This document shows positions 41,615 through 49,687 of a DNA stretch of 64,000 bases, one piece after another. The position numbers were made by a program, and so were the translations under genes. This stretch comes from Chitinophaga caeni (GTDB taxonomy: Bacteria > Bacteroidota > Bacteroidia > Chitinophagales > Chitinophagaceae), in contig NZ_CP023777.1 of NCBI RefSeq assembly GCF_002557795.1, forward strand, positions 310,001-374,000, written 5' to 3'. Under the pieces are notes generated by a model that saw only the letters and a program-made list of their open reading frames with translations, was not told the DNA's origin and made no database searches. Each line of letters opens with the position of its first letter. Positions within the stretch are counted from its first letter, which is position 1.

Positions 41615-43117
41615 TTAGCGCCAGTATTCGTTCAATTTCATGTAAGGATTATTAACGAGCGCCGTTTCAGTGATCGGCCAAGTCCAAGCCCCGCGTAAGA
41701 ATGCTGATTGCGAGATAGGGTTAGAGCAATATTCACTATTCAGTATTCTACGCGTACGCACCAAGTCGTAGAAAGCATGTCCTTCCCCTTGAAGTTCTTT
41801 GCAGCGCTCCCAGAAGATGGCATCTTTTAAATCCGTACCACCAAGGCCATTATATAAAGTAGCTTCGGCACGGTTGCGGATCATATTGAGCAATTGCTTG
41901 GCGAGCTCCTCACCTGTACCGCCGGTTAGTTCGGCATTAGCTTCCGCCTCCAACAAAATGGCATCTGCATAACGGAATACGATCAGGTTACCATCGAAAG
42001 CGATGCCGCTGCCGGTATTTCCTTTAAACTTCAAAAATTCCGCGGTTGAGTTCTCGTTGTAAATATTTTGATCAAACCAAAGCTCTTTACGTTTATCGAC
42101 TTCACCGATCGGGTAATATTTCTCGATATATTTATTCAACCAGTAAACGTAAGCTTGGCTGTATTGCGGTTGGCGCAGTACGTTGTCATTGAAATATTGA
42201 TATCCCAAGCCACGTACTTCACCGTAGTTGACGTTTTGCGTAAACTCGAACAAGCCTTCCTGGGAACCGCCCCTGAACAGTTGGCGGAACTCACTTACGG
42301 TTAACAAGCGGTAAGCGCCGTTATTGGTTTCGCGTAATTCCTTGCCTAAGCGTGCTGTTTCCTGGTAGTATTTTTCCTTGTTGGCATCATCAAACCCTGC
42401 ATTCCACATATTCATATGCATCATCAAGGCATACATTGCCCCCCGCGTAGGACGTACCGCGCGCATTTTAGGATCTGTATATGACCAGGGCAGGTAATCT
42501 TTGTATTCATCAACTTCCTTGATACAACTATTTAGAACATCTACAAAGTTGCTGCGGCCTATAATGCCGCTGAAGTAGGGATCCGTGTAATATGGTACAT
42601 CACCGAAAAGACGTACCATGATGAAATACATGAAGTTTCGCACGAAAACCGCTTCACCCATGTAACGCTTTTTATCTGTTTCATCTAAAATGCCGGCATC
42701 GAGATTCTCTACAGCATCGATTAAAACGCCGCAGGATTGGATAACCTTAAAATAAGCTCCCCATTCAGGTATTTGGTTAAACCTAAAGAAACTGTTCCAA
42801 TATGTTTCCCGCATTAATGATTTAAGATCATTAGTAACGAGGTAATTATAATAAACCCTGTTAAAACCGCTACGACTGAAATTTGTTTCACGGTAAATAC
42901 CTGTTCTAAATTCTGCTGCTAAGAAGAAGGAATTATCCAATAATATGTCGGCCATTTCGGCGTACAGGTTGTTGGTAAACTTTTCCACATCTTCCCTAGT
43001 TTGCCAGAAGCTAGCCCCGGACTCTTTATCCGGCGACTCCGTATCCAGGAACTTTTCACAACTAGGCAAAGTGCCTAATAAGAAAATCATCCCGATTGCA
43101 AATATTATACGCTTCAT
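41615..43117 (-). CDS. SusD/RagB-family nutrient-binding lipoprotein, second quartet
   Basis: About 500 residues from the ATG giving MKRIIFAIGMIFLLGTLPSCEKFLD; an upstream ATG nine codons earlier is possible but would put polar residues before the signal peptide. Lipobox LPSC. SusD-like N-terminal TPR helices (FWQTREDVEKFTNNLYAEM, RFNQIPEWGAYFK, MGEAVFVRNFMYFIMVRLFGDVPYYTD) and C-terminal RagB domain ending WPITETALVNNPYMKLNEYWR. Caps the partner SusC on the outer surface and binds the substrate. Directly downstream of its SusC. Confidence 0.94.
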   Translation of the reverse strand: MKRIIFAIGMIFLLGTLPSCEKFLDTESPDKESGASFWQTREDVEKFTNNLYAEMADILLDNSFFLAAEFRTGIYRETNFSRSGFNRVYYNYLVTNDLKSLMRETYWNSFFRFNQIPEWGAYFKVIQSCGVLIDAVENLDAGILDETDKKRYMGEAVFVRNFMYFIMVRLFGDVPYYTDPYFSGIIGRSNFVDVLNSCIKEVDEYKDYLPWSYTDPKMRAVRPTRGAMYALMMHMNMWNAGFDDANKEKYYQETARLGKELRETNNGAYRLLTVSEFRQLFRGGSQEGLFEFTQNVNYGEVRGLGYQYFNDNVLRQPQYSQAYVYWLNKYIEKYYPIGEVDKRKELWFDQNIYNENSTAEFLKFKGNTGSGIAFDGNLIVFRYADAILLEAEANAELTGGTGEELAKQLLNMIRNRAEATLYNGLGGTDLKDAIFWERCKELQGEGHAFYDLVRTRRILNSEYCSNPISQSAFLRGAWTWPITETALVNNPYMKLNEYWR

Positions 43118-43159
43118 ATTGCTAGTATTAATTGCTTGATTCAATGTTGTTTGCTGCCT

Positions 43160-46100
43160 TTAGAATTGTACACTCAAACCTACTGTCACAGATCGACGTG
43201 CAGGATACCCACCACTTTGGTCACGTCCTAAAGCGGTTACGTTTTCAGGGTTCGGACCAGAATAGTTAGAGAACATGAACATATTATATACCGTTGCATA
43301 CACCCTGGCCGAAGTAACTCCGTACCTACGTGTTTTAGCCCTGTCAAAGTTGTAAGAGAATGTGATCTGGTTGATCTTGAAGTAAGAACCATCTTCTTCA
43401 AACAAGGTTTGATCAATCCTATAAGGTCTTACGTAAGGAGAACGTGCATAATCATATGGGTTCGGATATGTTGCTTTATCACCTGCCTTTTCCCAGTAAT
43501 TATATTCATCGATCGGCACCATGGCCAGGTTGCCACTCGGTTTAGAGAAGCTGGCAAAACGTTCAGCTATGGCATTGTTCAAGATTTTCCTGTAAGCAAT
43601 GTAGGCGCCGTAAATATTCAAAGAGTAATTCTTGTATTGAACAAACAGGCTAGCTCCACCGTTCACTAAAGGCTGCGAGTTACCTGCATATACACGGTCA
43701 TGTTCATCGATGATATAATCACCGTTCATATCCGTCCAGATAGGATCTCCGCCGCGTAAAGGAGTATAATAAACGTTATCATTTACAACACTTTTCACAA
43801 CTACGGGTTTACCCGTTACAGGATTCACCGGAACATCGGCATCTGTTGCATATACGCCCGTAGTATTATAAAGAACGTTGGTCAAGGCATTTTTACCAAC
43901 CCTGTACAGGATATCTTGCCCCGCGGATTTATCGTAGTAATACATCTCACGTTTACCGTTTGGCAGGCGCGTGATCCTATCTTTCACATAACTTCCGTTA
44001 AGGCTGAAAGTCATATTCCATTCGCTGGTGCTCGGTAATAAACGTGCCGTGATTTGATATTCAAACCCGATGTTTCTCCAGGCCAAATCATTCGATTTAA
44101 CCTTGTTAAAACCGTTGACATCAGGCAAATCAATTTCGTATAATGAGTTATCCACATCCTTCACATAGAAATCGAAGGTTCCCGTAATACGGCTTCTCCA
44201 TAAGCCCATATCGAAACCGAAGTTCAACGTTGTATTGGTTACCGGCTTCAAATCATTATTAGGCAAGTTTTCATACTCTATGCCGCTCACGGGCTGGTCG
44301 TTATACCTAGCACCGTTGCGATCGGTATAAATCCCGTAGGCATCGAAGATATCACCCTGCGGTGTTACATTTTTACCCCAGGTAGCACGGATGGCGCCGT
44401 AATCCAGCCAAGTGGAAGTTGAAAGCGCTCTCAAGCGGTTGAAGTTCCAACGTAAACCGATAGAAGGGTTATTTGAATAAGGTGTTTTCTTTCCAGATGT
44501 AGAGCTGGCATCCAAGCGGTAGCTCAAATCCAAAACATACATTTGGTCATAGTTATAGGAGAAGGTGGCCGCGTTACCCACGATGCGTTCATCGTAAGAA
44601 CCGGGCATCACACCACCACGGGAATAATAACCATCATTACCATAAGGCCCCTTGAAATCATCGCTCGGGGTCCGCTCGAGTTTCACGGTGTTGGCTTGGT
44701 AAGTATTCCTGTTCAACTCGTTAAAAACGGCGATCGTGAAATTATGTACATTATTCACCGTTTTGAAATAAGATAAACTAGCCCTGTTATTGAAGATAGT
44801 TTTCTTATCATAAAATGAATACATCGAGGAGAAGTTACTATTGATCGCGGCAGGAACGAAATTTTCTTCCGTTGCCGATTGGTTTTCGAAACTTACATTG
44901 TTTGCAACGTGCAAACCGGGAAACAGTTCATAATCCACATCTAAGCTCGTTCTTACGTTGGCCGTCTTATTATTATTATCCGTTCGTAATGCCGCTATGG
45001 CCGAAGCAGACGAGGAGTAGAACGATGGCGCAGGCATCAACGATGATTGGGCGCCCGCCTTCGCGACATCGGTTTGCAATAACCCGTTACCGCTACCTTT
45101 CTTATTAAGCCCCAAGCTGGTGGATATCGTGGAGAATACACGCAACCTTTGTGTTGGCCTATAGGTCATGTTCGTACTTAAGGCATACCTTTCGAAACCG
45201 GTATTCTTCATGATACCTTTCTCATTGTAATAGCCAACGTTTGCCTTATAGTTGAAGCGATCATCACCACCGGAAACGATCAGGTTATGCGTTTGGTTGT
45301 AAGCATAATCATAAAACAGGCCTTGCCAGTTGGTAGAGTTGTTATAAAAAGGATTTAAACTATCGGATAAGAATGGTGTTTCATTGACAATTTCCGCGGC
45401 TTTGTAAAGCGAATCGGTATATTCCATGTATTGGTTAATACGTCTGCGGCGCTCTTCTTGTCCACCGATTACGGGGCGTAACGTTGGAGGAATACTCACG
45501 AAGAAATTACCGGTATACTGAACAATCGGCACTTTTGATTTACCACGTTTCGTTGTTACCAAGATAACACCGTACGCACCCCTTGAACCGTACAAGGCAG
45601 TTGCCTGTGCATCTTTCAACACCTGTATACTTTCAATGTCTTCCGGGGGAATCAATGACAAAGGACTTAAACCAGGACCAGCCTGATCGAATCCATATTG
45701 ATAGTTGGAGTTCGGATCTACCGGCACACCATCGATGATGAATAATGGGGAGGTTGGTCTAAGGAAAGCTTCGCTACCGGAACCAGAAATCGCGATGGAG
45801 TTCAAACCACGCATCTGGATTGTACCGGCATAACCGGGAGCGCCCGTATTATTCTGGATATTCAAACCCGCAACCTTACCTTGCATCAGTTCCATTACGT
45901 TCGCAACGGGTACGTCTTGCAATTCCTTCCCGCTGATCAGGGTGGTTGCCCCGGAAACAACTTCTCGCGATTTTTTCTGGTAACCGATGATCACCGTTTC
46001 TTTCAACTTGCTTTGTTGTTCCGCCATCATGATCTTATACTTGGCGCCTTCCTTTGCTTTTATAGAATAGGCAGCATAGGAGATAGAACGGAATACAACT

Positions 46101-46342
46101 TCCGCCCCTTCCGGCACCGTGATAGAGAAACTACCATCAGCCGCCGTGGCAGCGATCGGTTTCAATGGCTTCCCGGTATAGATACCCAATCCCGGGATGG
46201 GCGTATTGGTACTTTTTTCGTAGGCAATACCTTTCATGGTTACCATTTTTTGTTGCGCTGCAACATGGCCCATGATCATCATTGCCACCAAGAGGGCCCA
46301 CAGGCCTTTAGCTTTTCGTGATAAAATATATTGTTGATACAT
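43160..46342 (-). CDS. SusC/RagA-family TonB-linked outer membrane protein, second quartet
   Basis: About 1060 residues. Starts at the ATG giving MYQQYILSRKAKG; a longer start 27 nt upstream is less likely. Signal peptide, carboxypeptidase-regulatory-like domain (about 40-115, MVTMKGIAYEKSTNTPIPG), TonB-box region ETVIIGYQKK, plug (VPVANVMELMQGKVAGL, FIIDGVPVDPN, ILVTTKRGK) and a 22-strand beta-barrel ending SVTVGLSVQF. Imports the ligand captured by the neighbouring SusD using TonB energy. Standard architecture, unlike the first SusC of this locus. Confidence 0.95.
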   Translation of the reverse strand: MYQQYILSRKAKGLWALLVAMMIMGHVAAQQKMVTMKGIAYEKSTNTPIPGLGIYTGKPLKPIAATAADGSFSITVPEGAEVVFRSISYAAYSIKAKEGAKYKIMMAEQQSKLKETVIIGYQKKSREVVSGATTLISGKELQDVPVANVMELMQGKVAGLNIQNNTGAPGYAGTIQMRGLNSIAISGSGSEAFLRPTSPLFIIDGVPVDPNSNYQYGFDQAGPGLSPLSLIPPEDIESIQVLKDAQATALYGSRGAYGVILVTTKRGKSKVPIVQYTGNFFVSIPPTLRPVIGGQEERRRRINQYMEYTDSLYKAAEIVNETPFLSDSLNPFYNNSTNWQGLFYDYAYNQTHNLIVSGGDDRFNYKANVGYYNEKGIMKNTGFERYALSTNMTYRPTQRLRVFSTISTSLGLNKKGSGNGLLQTDVAKAGAQSSLMPAPSFYSSSASAIAALRTDNNNKTANVRTSLDVDYELFPGLHVANNVSFENQSATEENFVPAAINSNFSSMYSFYDKKTIFNNRASLSYFKTVNNVHNFTIAVFNELNRNTYQANTVKLERTPSDDFKGPYGNDGYYSRGGVMPGSYDERIVGNAATFSYNYDQMYVLDLSYRLDASSTSGKKTPYSNNPSIGLRWNFNRLRALSTSTWLDYGAIRATWGKNVTPQGDIFDAYGIYTDRNGARYNDQPVSGIEYENLPNNDLKPVTNTTLNFGFDMGLWRSRITGTFDFYVKDVDNSLYEIDLPDVNGFNKVKSNDLAWRNIGFEYQITARLLPSTSEWNMTFSLNGSYVKDRITRLPNGKREMYYYDKSAGQDILYRVGKNALTNVLYNTTGVYATDADVPVNPVTGKPVVVKSVVNDNVYYTPLRGGDPIWTDMNGDYIIDEHDRVYAGNSQPLVNGGASLFVQYKNYSLNIYGAYIAYRKILNNAIAERFASFSKPSGNLAMVPIDEYNYWEKAGDKATYPNPYDYARSPYVRPYRIDQTLFEEDGSYFKINQITFSYNFDRAKTRRYGVTSARVYATVYNMFMFSNYSGPNPENVTALGRDQSGGYPARRSVTVGLSVQF

Positions 46343-46383
46343 CCAAATTATTTTTTCGTGTTGAAACAAGTTTACCGGTCCGA

Positions 46384-47430
46384 TTAATTGTCCTCAAAAT
46401 CCGGGTTAAAGTCTTTGAACCAGAAGACGATCTTCCAATCACCGGGTTCATAAATGGCAAAGTTGAAATCCAGGAAGGCGCTTTCAACAAAAGTTCCCTG
46501 GTTGATCCTATCGTATGAGAAGGATACTTTAGCCATATTGCCCAATAAATTGGTGTATTGTGTATTTCTAATGGCGCAAGGGATCGGGTAAGGCACTTCA
46601 TACTTCACATCTACGGGAGTAAATACCGGCTCACCGAAATGGTGCAATAAATCATTCCATTTCGTCCTTTCAAATTTTAATGGATCGATCGGTTGGTATG
46701 CAGTATCTCTAAATTCGAATGATAATGTATTTCCTTTCGATGCCTGGTCTTTATAAAAAAGTACCCGTACATTATAGTTTGATAAATAAGAAGCATCTTC
46801 ACCTTCCATCTTCATGTTACTAACACTTGTAGGCACAATATAACCCAAGGTATTCCCTGTAATCGGATCGATATCCGAGGGTTCATATGCCCTGGGACGC
46901 ATTGGCTTTAACTCTAAATTCTTGAAAGATTTGCTACCACCACTGTTGGAAACTTCAACATCAAATAAATAACCGGGATCCGGTTGCATCTTAACTTGGT
47001 TAAGGTACTCCAGTGTTTCCGGTCTCCAGAAAATGAAATGCCCGCTGTGTTCCCTCACTTCAAATAATTTGTGGTATTCTATCTCCCTTTTGGATTCAAG
47101 TTCCTCCCTCGTTTTCTCCAAGCCCGTATACGGGGTTTTCCACACTTTAACTGGGAAAGTCAACTTGAAAACATCCGCGCTATCACCTTTCGCGGTGCGG
47201 ATATTCGTAATTTTGAAAGTGAGTGGATAAGTAGAATTATCAGCATTAAATATAGAACCGTACTCATCTTCCGGCATAATACTACTGCGCCCCAATACCG
47301 GCTCGTAAGTAGTCACGGAGTAATTAGCTCCCCGGCTAAAAAAGTCGACATCCGCAGGTAGCTTGATACATCCCACGGTAATCGAAACTACCAGGGCTAC
47401 CAACATCAAATATTTATATAAACTCTTCAT
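46384..47430 (-). CDS. Uncharacterised locus lipoprotein (DUF5007-like), first quartet
   Basis: 348 residues with lipobox TVGC (Cys21) followed by IKLPADVDFFSRGANYSVTTYEPVLGRSS. Predominantly beta, with repeated motifs of extended strands (TYPLTFKITNIRTAKGDSADVFKLTFPVKVW) and a C-terminal SAFLDFNFAIYEPGDWKIVFWFKD. It resembles proteins annotated DUF5007 in Bacteroidota SusCD loci, though I cannot confirm the assignment. Takes the variable fourth place in the first quartet, 15 nt after the fasciclin gene and 41 nt before the second SusC. Probably a surface lipoprotein that assists substrate binding. Confidence 0.7.
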   Translation of the reverse strand: MKSLYKYLMLVALVVSITVGCIKLPADVDFFSRGANYSVTTYEPVLGRSSIMPEDEYGSIFNADNSTYPLTFKITNIRTAKGDSADVFKLTFPVKVWKTPYTGLEKTREELESKREIEYHKLFEVREHSGHFIFWRPETLEYLNQVKMQPDPGYLFDVEVSNSGGSKSFKNLELKPMRPRAYEPSDIDPITGNTLGYIVPTSVSNMKMEGEDASYLSNYNVRVLFYKDQASKGNTLSFEFRDTAYQPIDPLKFERTKWNDLLHHFGEPVFTPVDVKYEVPYPIPCAIRNTQYTNLLGNMAKVSFSYDRINQGTFVESAFLDFNFAIYEPGDWKIVFWFKDFNPDFEDN

Positions 47431-47445
47431 TGGTCAATTAGAATT

Positions 47446-48117
47446 TTATCGATTGAAACGTGTAATGAATTCATCAAATCCAAACTCATGGTCGCTCGCC
47501 AAAGTATGTAGCACCCCGTTCGAGAGATATGTATCCATGGCTGAAGTATTCGTCCTTACCCATCGAACAATATAAAATGATTGCTTGGTGTCACTGTAAA
47601 TAATGTACTTCGGTCCTCCATCTTCAAAGCCGGAAGCAGGTTGTACATATAATTGCATATTCATTTCCTGGTTGTACTTCAGCGAATTGAAATTGCGTCC
47701 ATCTACGAAGCTGGCAACGCTGTCCGTAGTAAAAGAACCGGGTATCACGTACCTACAGAATAACGTATCAAGATTTTCCCTATCCAAATCCGCGAGGTAT
47801 AATTTCTCTTTACCCTCGCTTTGTCGGAGTACGTTTAAATTGTATAAGGCCGTTTCAAAAGAAGCATTGGGTATGGCAAAGACAGTGAGTTTATTACTTC
47901 TAAAAATTCGTTCCAAACCTAAACGGTCTATCAAGTACACCATGGAATCATAAACCCCTACTTTACTTTTAAGATGTTCGTAAATATTGGAGTTGATAAC
48001 ATTTGGATTTTTCTCAAATTCATAATAACCACCGTCCTTTTGACAAGCCGAGAAGAATAGTCCAACCAATGCAAAGCTCAAGATGGCTATACCTGTTAAA
48101 GCATTTCTTTTTTTCAT
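47446..48117 (-). CDS. Fasciclin (FAS1) domain lipoprotein, first quartet
   Basis: 223 residues. Lipobox FSAC (Cys25) with the charged signal CQKDGG, close to the surface-lipoprotein export consensus of Bacteroidota. One FAS1 domain (IYEHLKSKVGVYDSMVYLIDRLGLERIF, NKLTVFAIPNASFETALYNLN, GVLHTLASDHEFGF). Only 8 nt after the first susD and 15 nt before the DUF5007-like gene. Paralogue of the fasciclin lipoprotein of the second quartet, with little more than family-level similarity. Confidence 0.88.
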   Translation of the reverse strand: MKKRNALTGIAILSFALVGLFFSACQKDGGYYEFEKNPNVINSNIYEHLKSKVGVYDSMVYLIDRLGLERIFRSNKLTVFAIPNASFETALYNLNVLRQSEGKEKLYLADLDRENLDTLFCRYVIPGSFTTDSVASFVDGRNFNSLKYNQEMNMQLYVQPASGFEDGGPKYIIYSDTKQSFYIVRWVRTNTSAMDTYLSNGVLHTLASDHEFGFDEFITRFNR

Positions 48118-48125
48118 AGTTGAAA

Positions 48126-49661
48126 TTAATTTAACCAGTAAGCGTTTTGTGTAAGTTTAGGATTGGATTTGAGTACTTCATCTGCAATGGGCCAGTAGAT
48201 ACCGCCACTATTGATCAAAGTCATCATATCCGGGTTATTTTTCTTAATTTTTTGATACCTGATCTGGTCAAAAAACCTCCATCCTTCTCCTGCCAGCTCC
48301 CTTCTCCTTTCCGCGAAAATTTCATCGATCATGTCTTTCCCTTTGAAGCTCGGATTGATGATGCCGCGGCTTTTCATCACGTTACTCACTAAAAGTTCCG
48401 CCTCACCCCTATCGCCTGTTTGTACCGCGGCTTCTGCACGCAGCAACGACAATTCTTCCATCCGCGTAAACATCAACGTGGCATTATTCAAGCGGAAAGC
48501 GCCCTTATCTTCGCCACCATCTTCAATCACCTTGATCTTTGAGAATACCGGGATATTCGTATTATAATTTGAAAAGTAGTAATCGGTTTTAGGGTAACCG
48601 GTGGTTAAATCGATGCTGAAACGTTCATCATTTGGTTGATTGAAATATTTCAAGATCGTATCCCTCGGCATATATACATCCGGCAATAATTTACTTGTTA
48701 TCGGCGCTGCCAAAGTAAACTCTTGCAGATGACCGGCCAAGGTCCCTTCCGCACTCTGGTAATCGAAAGCAAAATTCAAAATCTGGCTGGGACTACTTTG
48801 CGAGAAGAATCCATCTTTACCTTTCGTTAAGTTTTCCGTAAGATTGGTAAAAGAAATATTTGCATAATCGTAGTTGTCAAAAATAAACTGCGTGTACGAC
48901 ATCACGCGATCATACTGTTGTTGCCATGCCGCAATATGCGCCAATACAGAGTAGGCGCTAATCTTGTTAAAGATCGTTCCACGCCAACGACCGTAACCTT
49001 CGTTGTAGTAATCACCCGGCGACTGCGGATCGGTTCCATTATAAATAAAAGGTAGATCCAAGGCCGCTTCAACGATTTCCTTTTCAGCGAAAGCTAAAAC
49101 GGTGGCTTGCGGTGTTCTTTCGAATTGAGGAAACTCCCCATCATAAGAAGATGTTATTAAAGGAACATCTCCCCAGATACGGGACATATAAAAATAAAGG
49201 AAGGCCCTCAAGCAACGCATTTGGGCAATGTCCAAACGATTGTTGATATCGGTATAATAAGCATCTAATTCCTTGATACCTGGAGAACGCTCGATGAATA
49301 GGTTAATCGAGTTGATGGCAGCATAAAAAGCTCTCCAGTTTTTTAACTTTTGAACCAAGGGAAAGGATACACCCAAGTTATTATTGATAATGGATTTTAA
49401 ATCCGTCCTTGAAGTGGCAACAAAGTCACCCATCCTGAATTCGCCATACATCCAAAAAGCTGCATTTTCACTTAAAGCAGCCCTGGAAAGGCCATAAGCG
49501 CCGATCAAAGCACTTCTCGCATCTTCGATCGATCTCCAGTAACGATCTTCCTTTACTAACCTTGATGGCCTTACATCCAAGAAGTTGTTGCAAGAAGCAA
49601 ACATGGATAGCAACACCAAGGCGATCGCTGTTTTCTTTATTGAAGGAAATATTTTTTTCAT
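48126..49661 (-). CDS. SusD/RagB-family nutrient-binding lipoprotein, first quartet
   Basis: About 511 residues from MKKIFPSIKK (an ATG three codons upstream is also possible). Lipobox FASC in SMFASCNNFLDVRPS, then a SusD TPR domain (YWRSIEDARSALIGAYGLSRAAL, MRCLRAFLYFYMSRIWGDVPLIT) and RagB end (LSLLRAEAAVQTGDRGEAE, EGWRFFDQIRYQ). Binds the substrate on the cell surface together with SusC. Lies 26 nt downstream of the first SusC. Only distantly similar to the second SusD of the locus, so the two pairs probably recognise different parts of one substrate. Confidence 0.94.
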   Translation of the reverse strand: MKKIFPSIKKTAIALVLLSMFASCNNFLDVRPSRLVKEDRYWRSIEDARSALIGAYGLSRAALSENAAFWMYGEFRMGDFVATSRTDLKSIINNNLGVSFPLVQKLKNWRAFYAAINSINLFIERSPGIKELDAYYTDINNRLDIAQMRCLRAFLYFYMSRIWGDVPLITSSYDGEFPQFERTPQATVLAFAEKEIVEAALDLPFIYNGTDPQSPGDYYNEGYGRWRGTIFNKISAYSVLAHIAAWQQQYDRVMSYTQFIFDNYDYANISFTNLTENLTKGKDGFFSQSSPSQILNFAFDYQSAEGTLAGHLQEFTLAAPITSKLLPDVYMPRDTILKYFNQPNDERFSIDLTTGYPKTDYYFSNYNTNIPVFSKIKVIEDGGEDKGAFRLNNATLMFTRMEELSLLRAEAAVQTGDRGEAELLVSNVMKSRGIINPSFKGKDMIDEIFAERRRELAGEGWRFFDQIRYQKIKKNNPDMMTLINSGGIYWPIADEVLKSNPKLTQNAYWLN

Positions 49662-49687
49662 ACTATTCATCTTGATATGATAATATT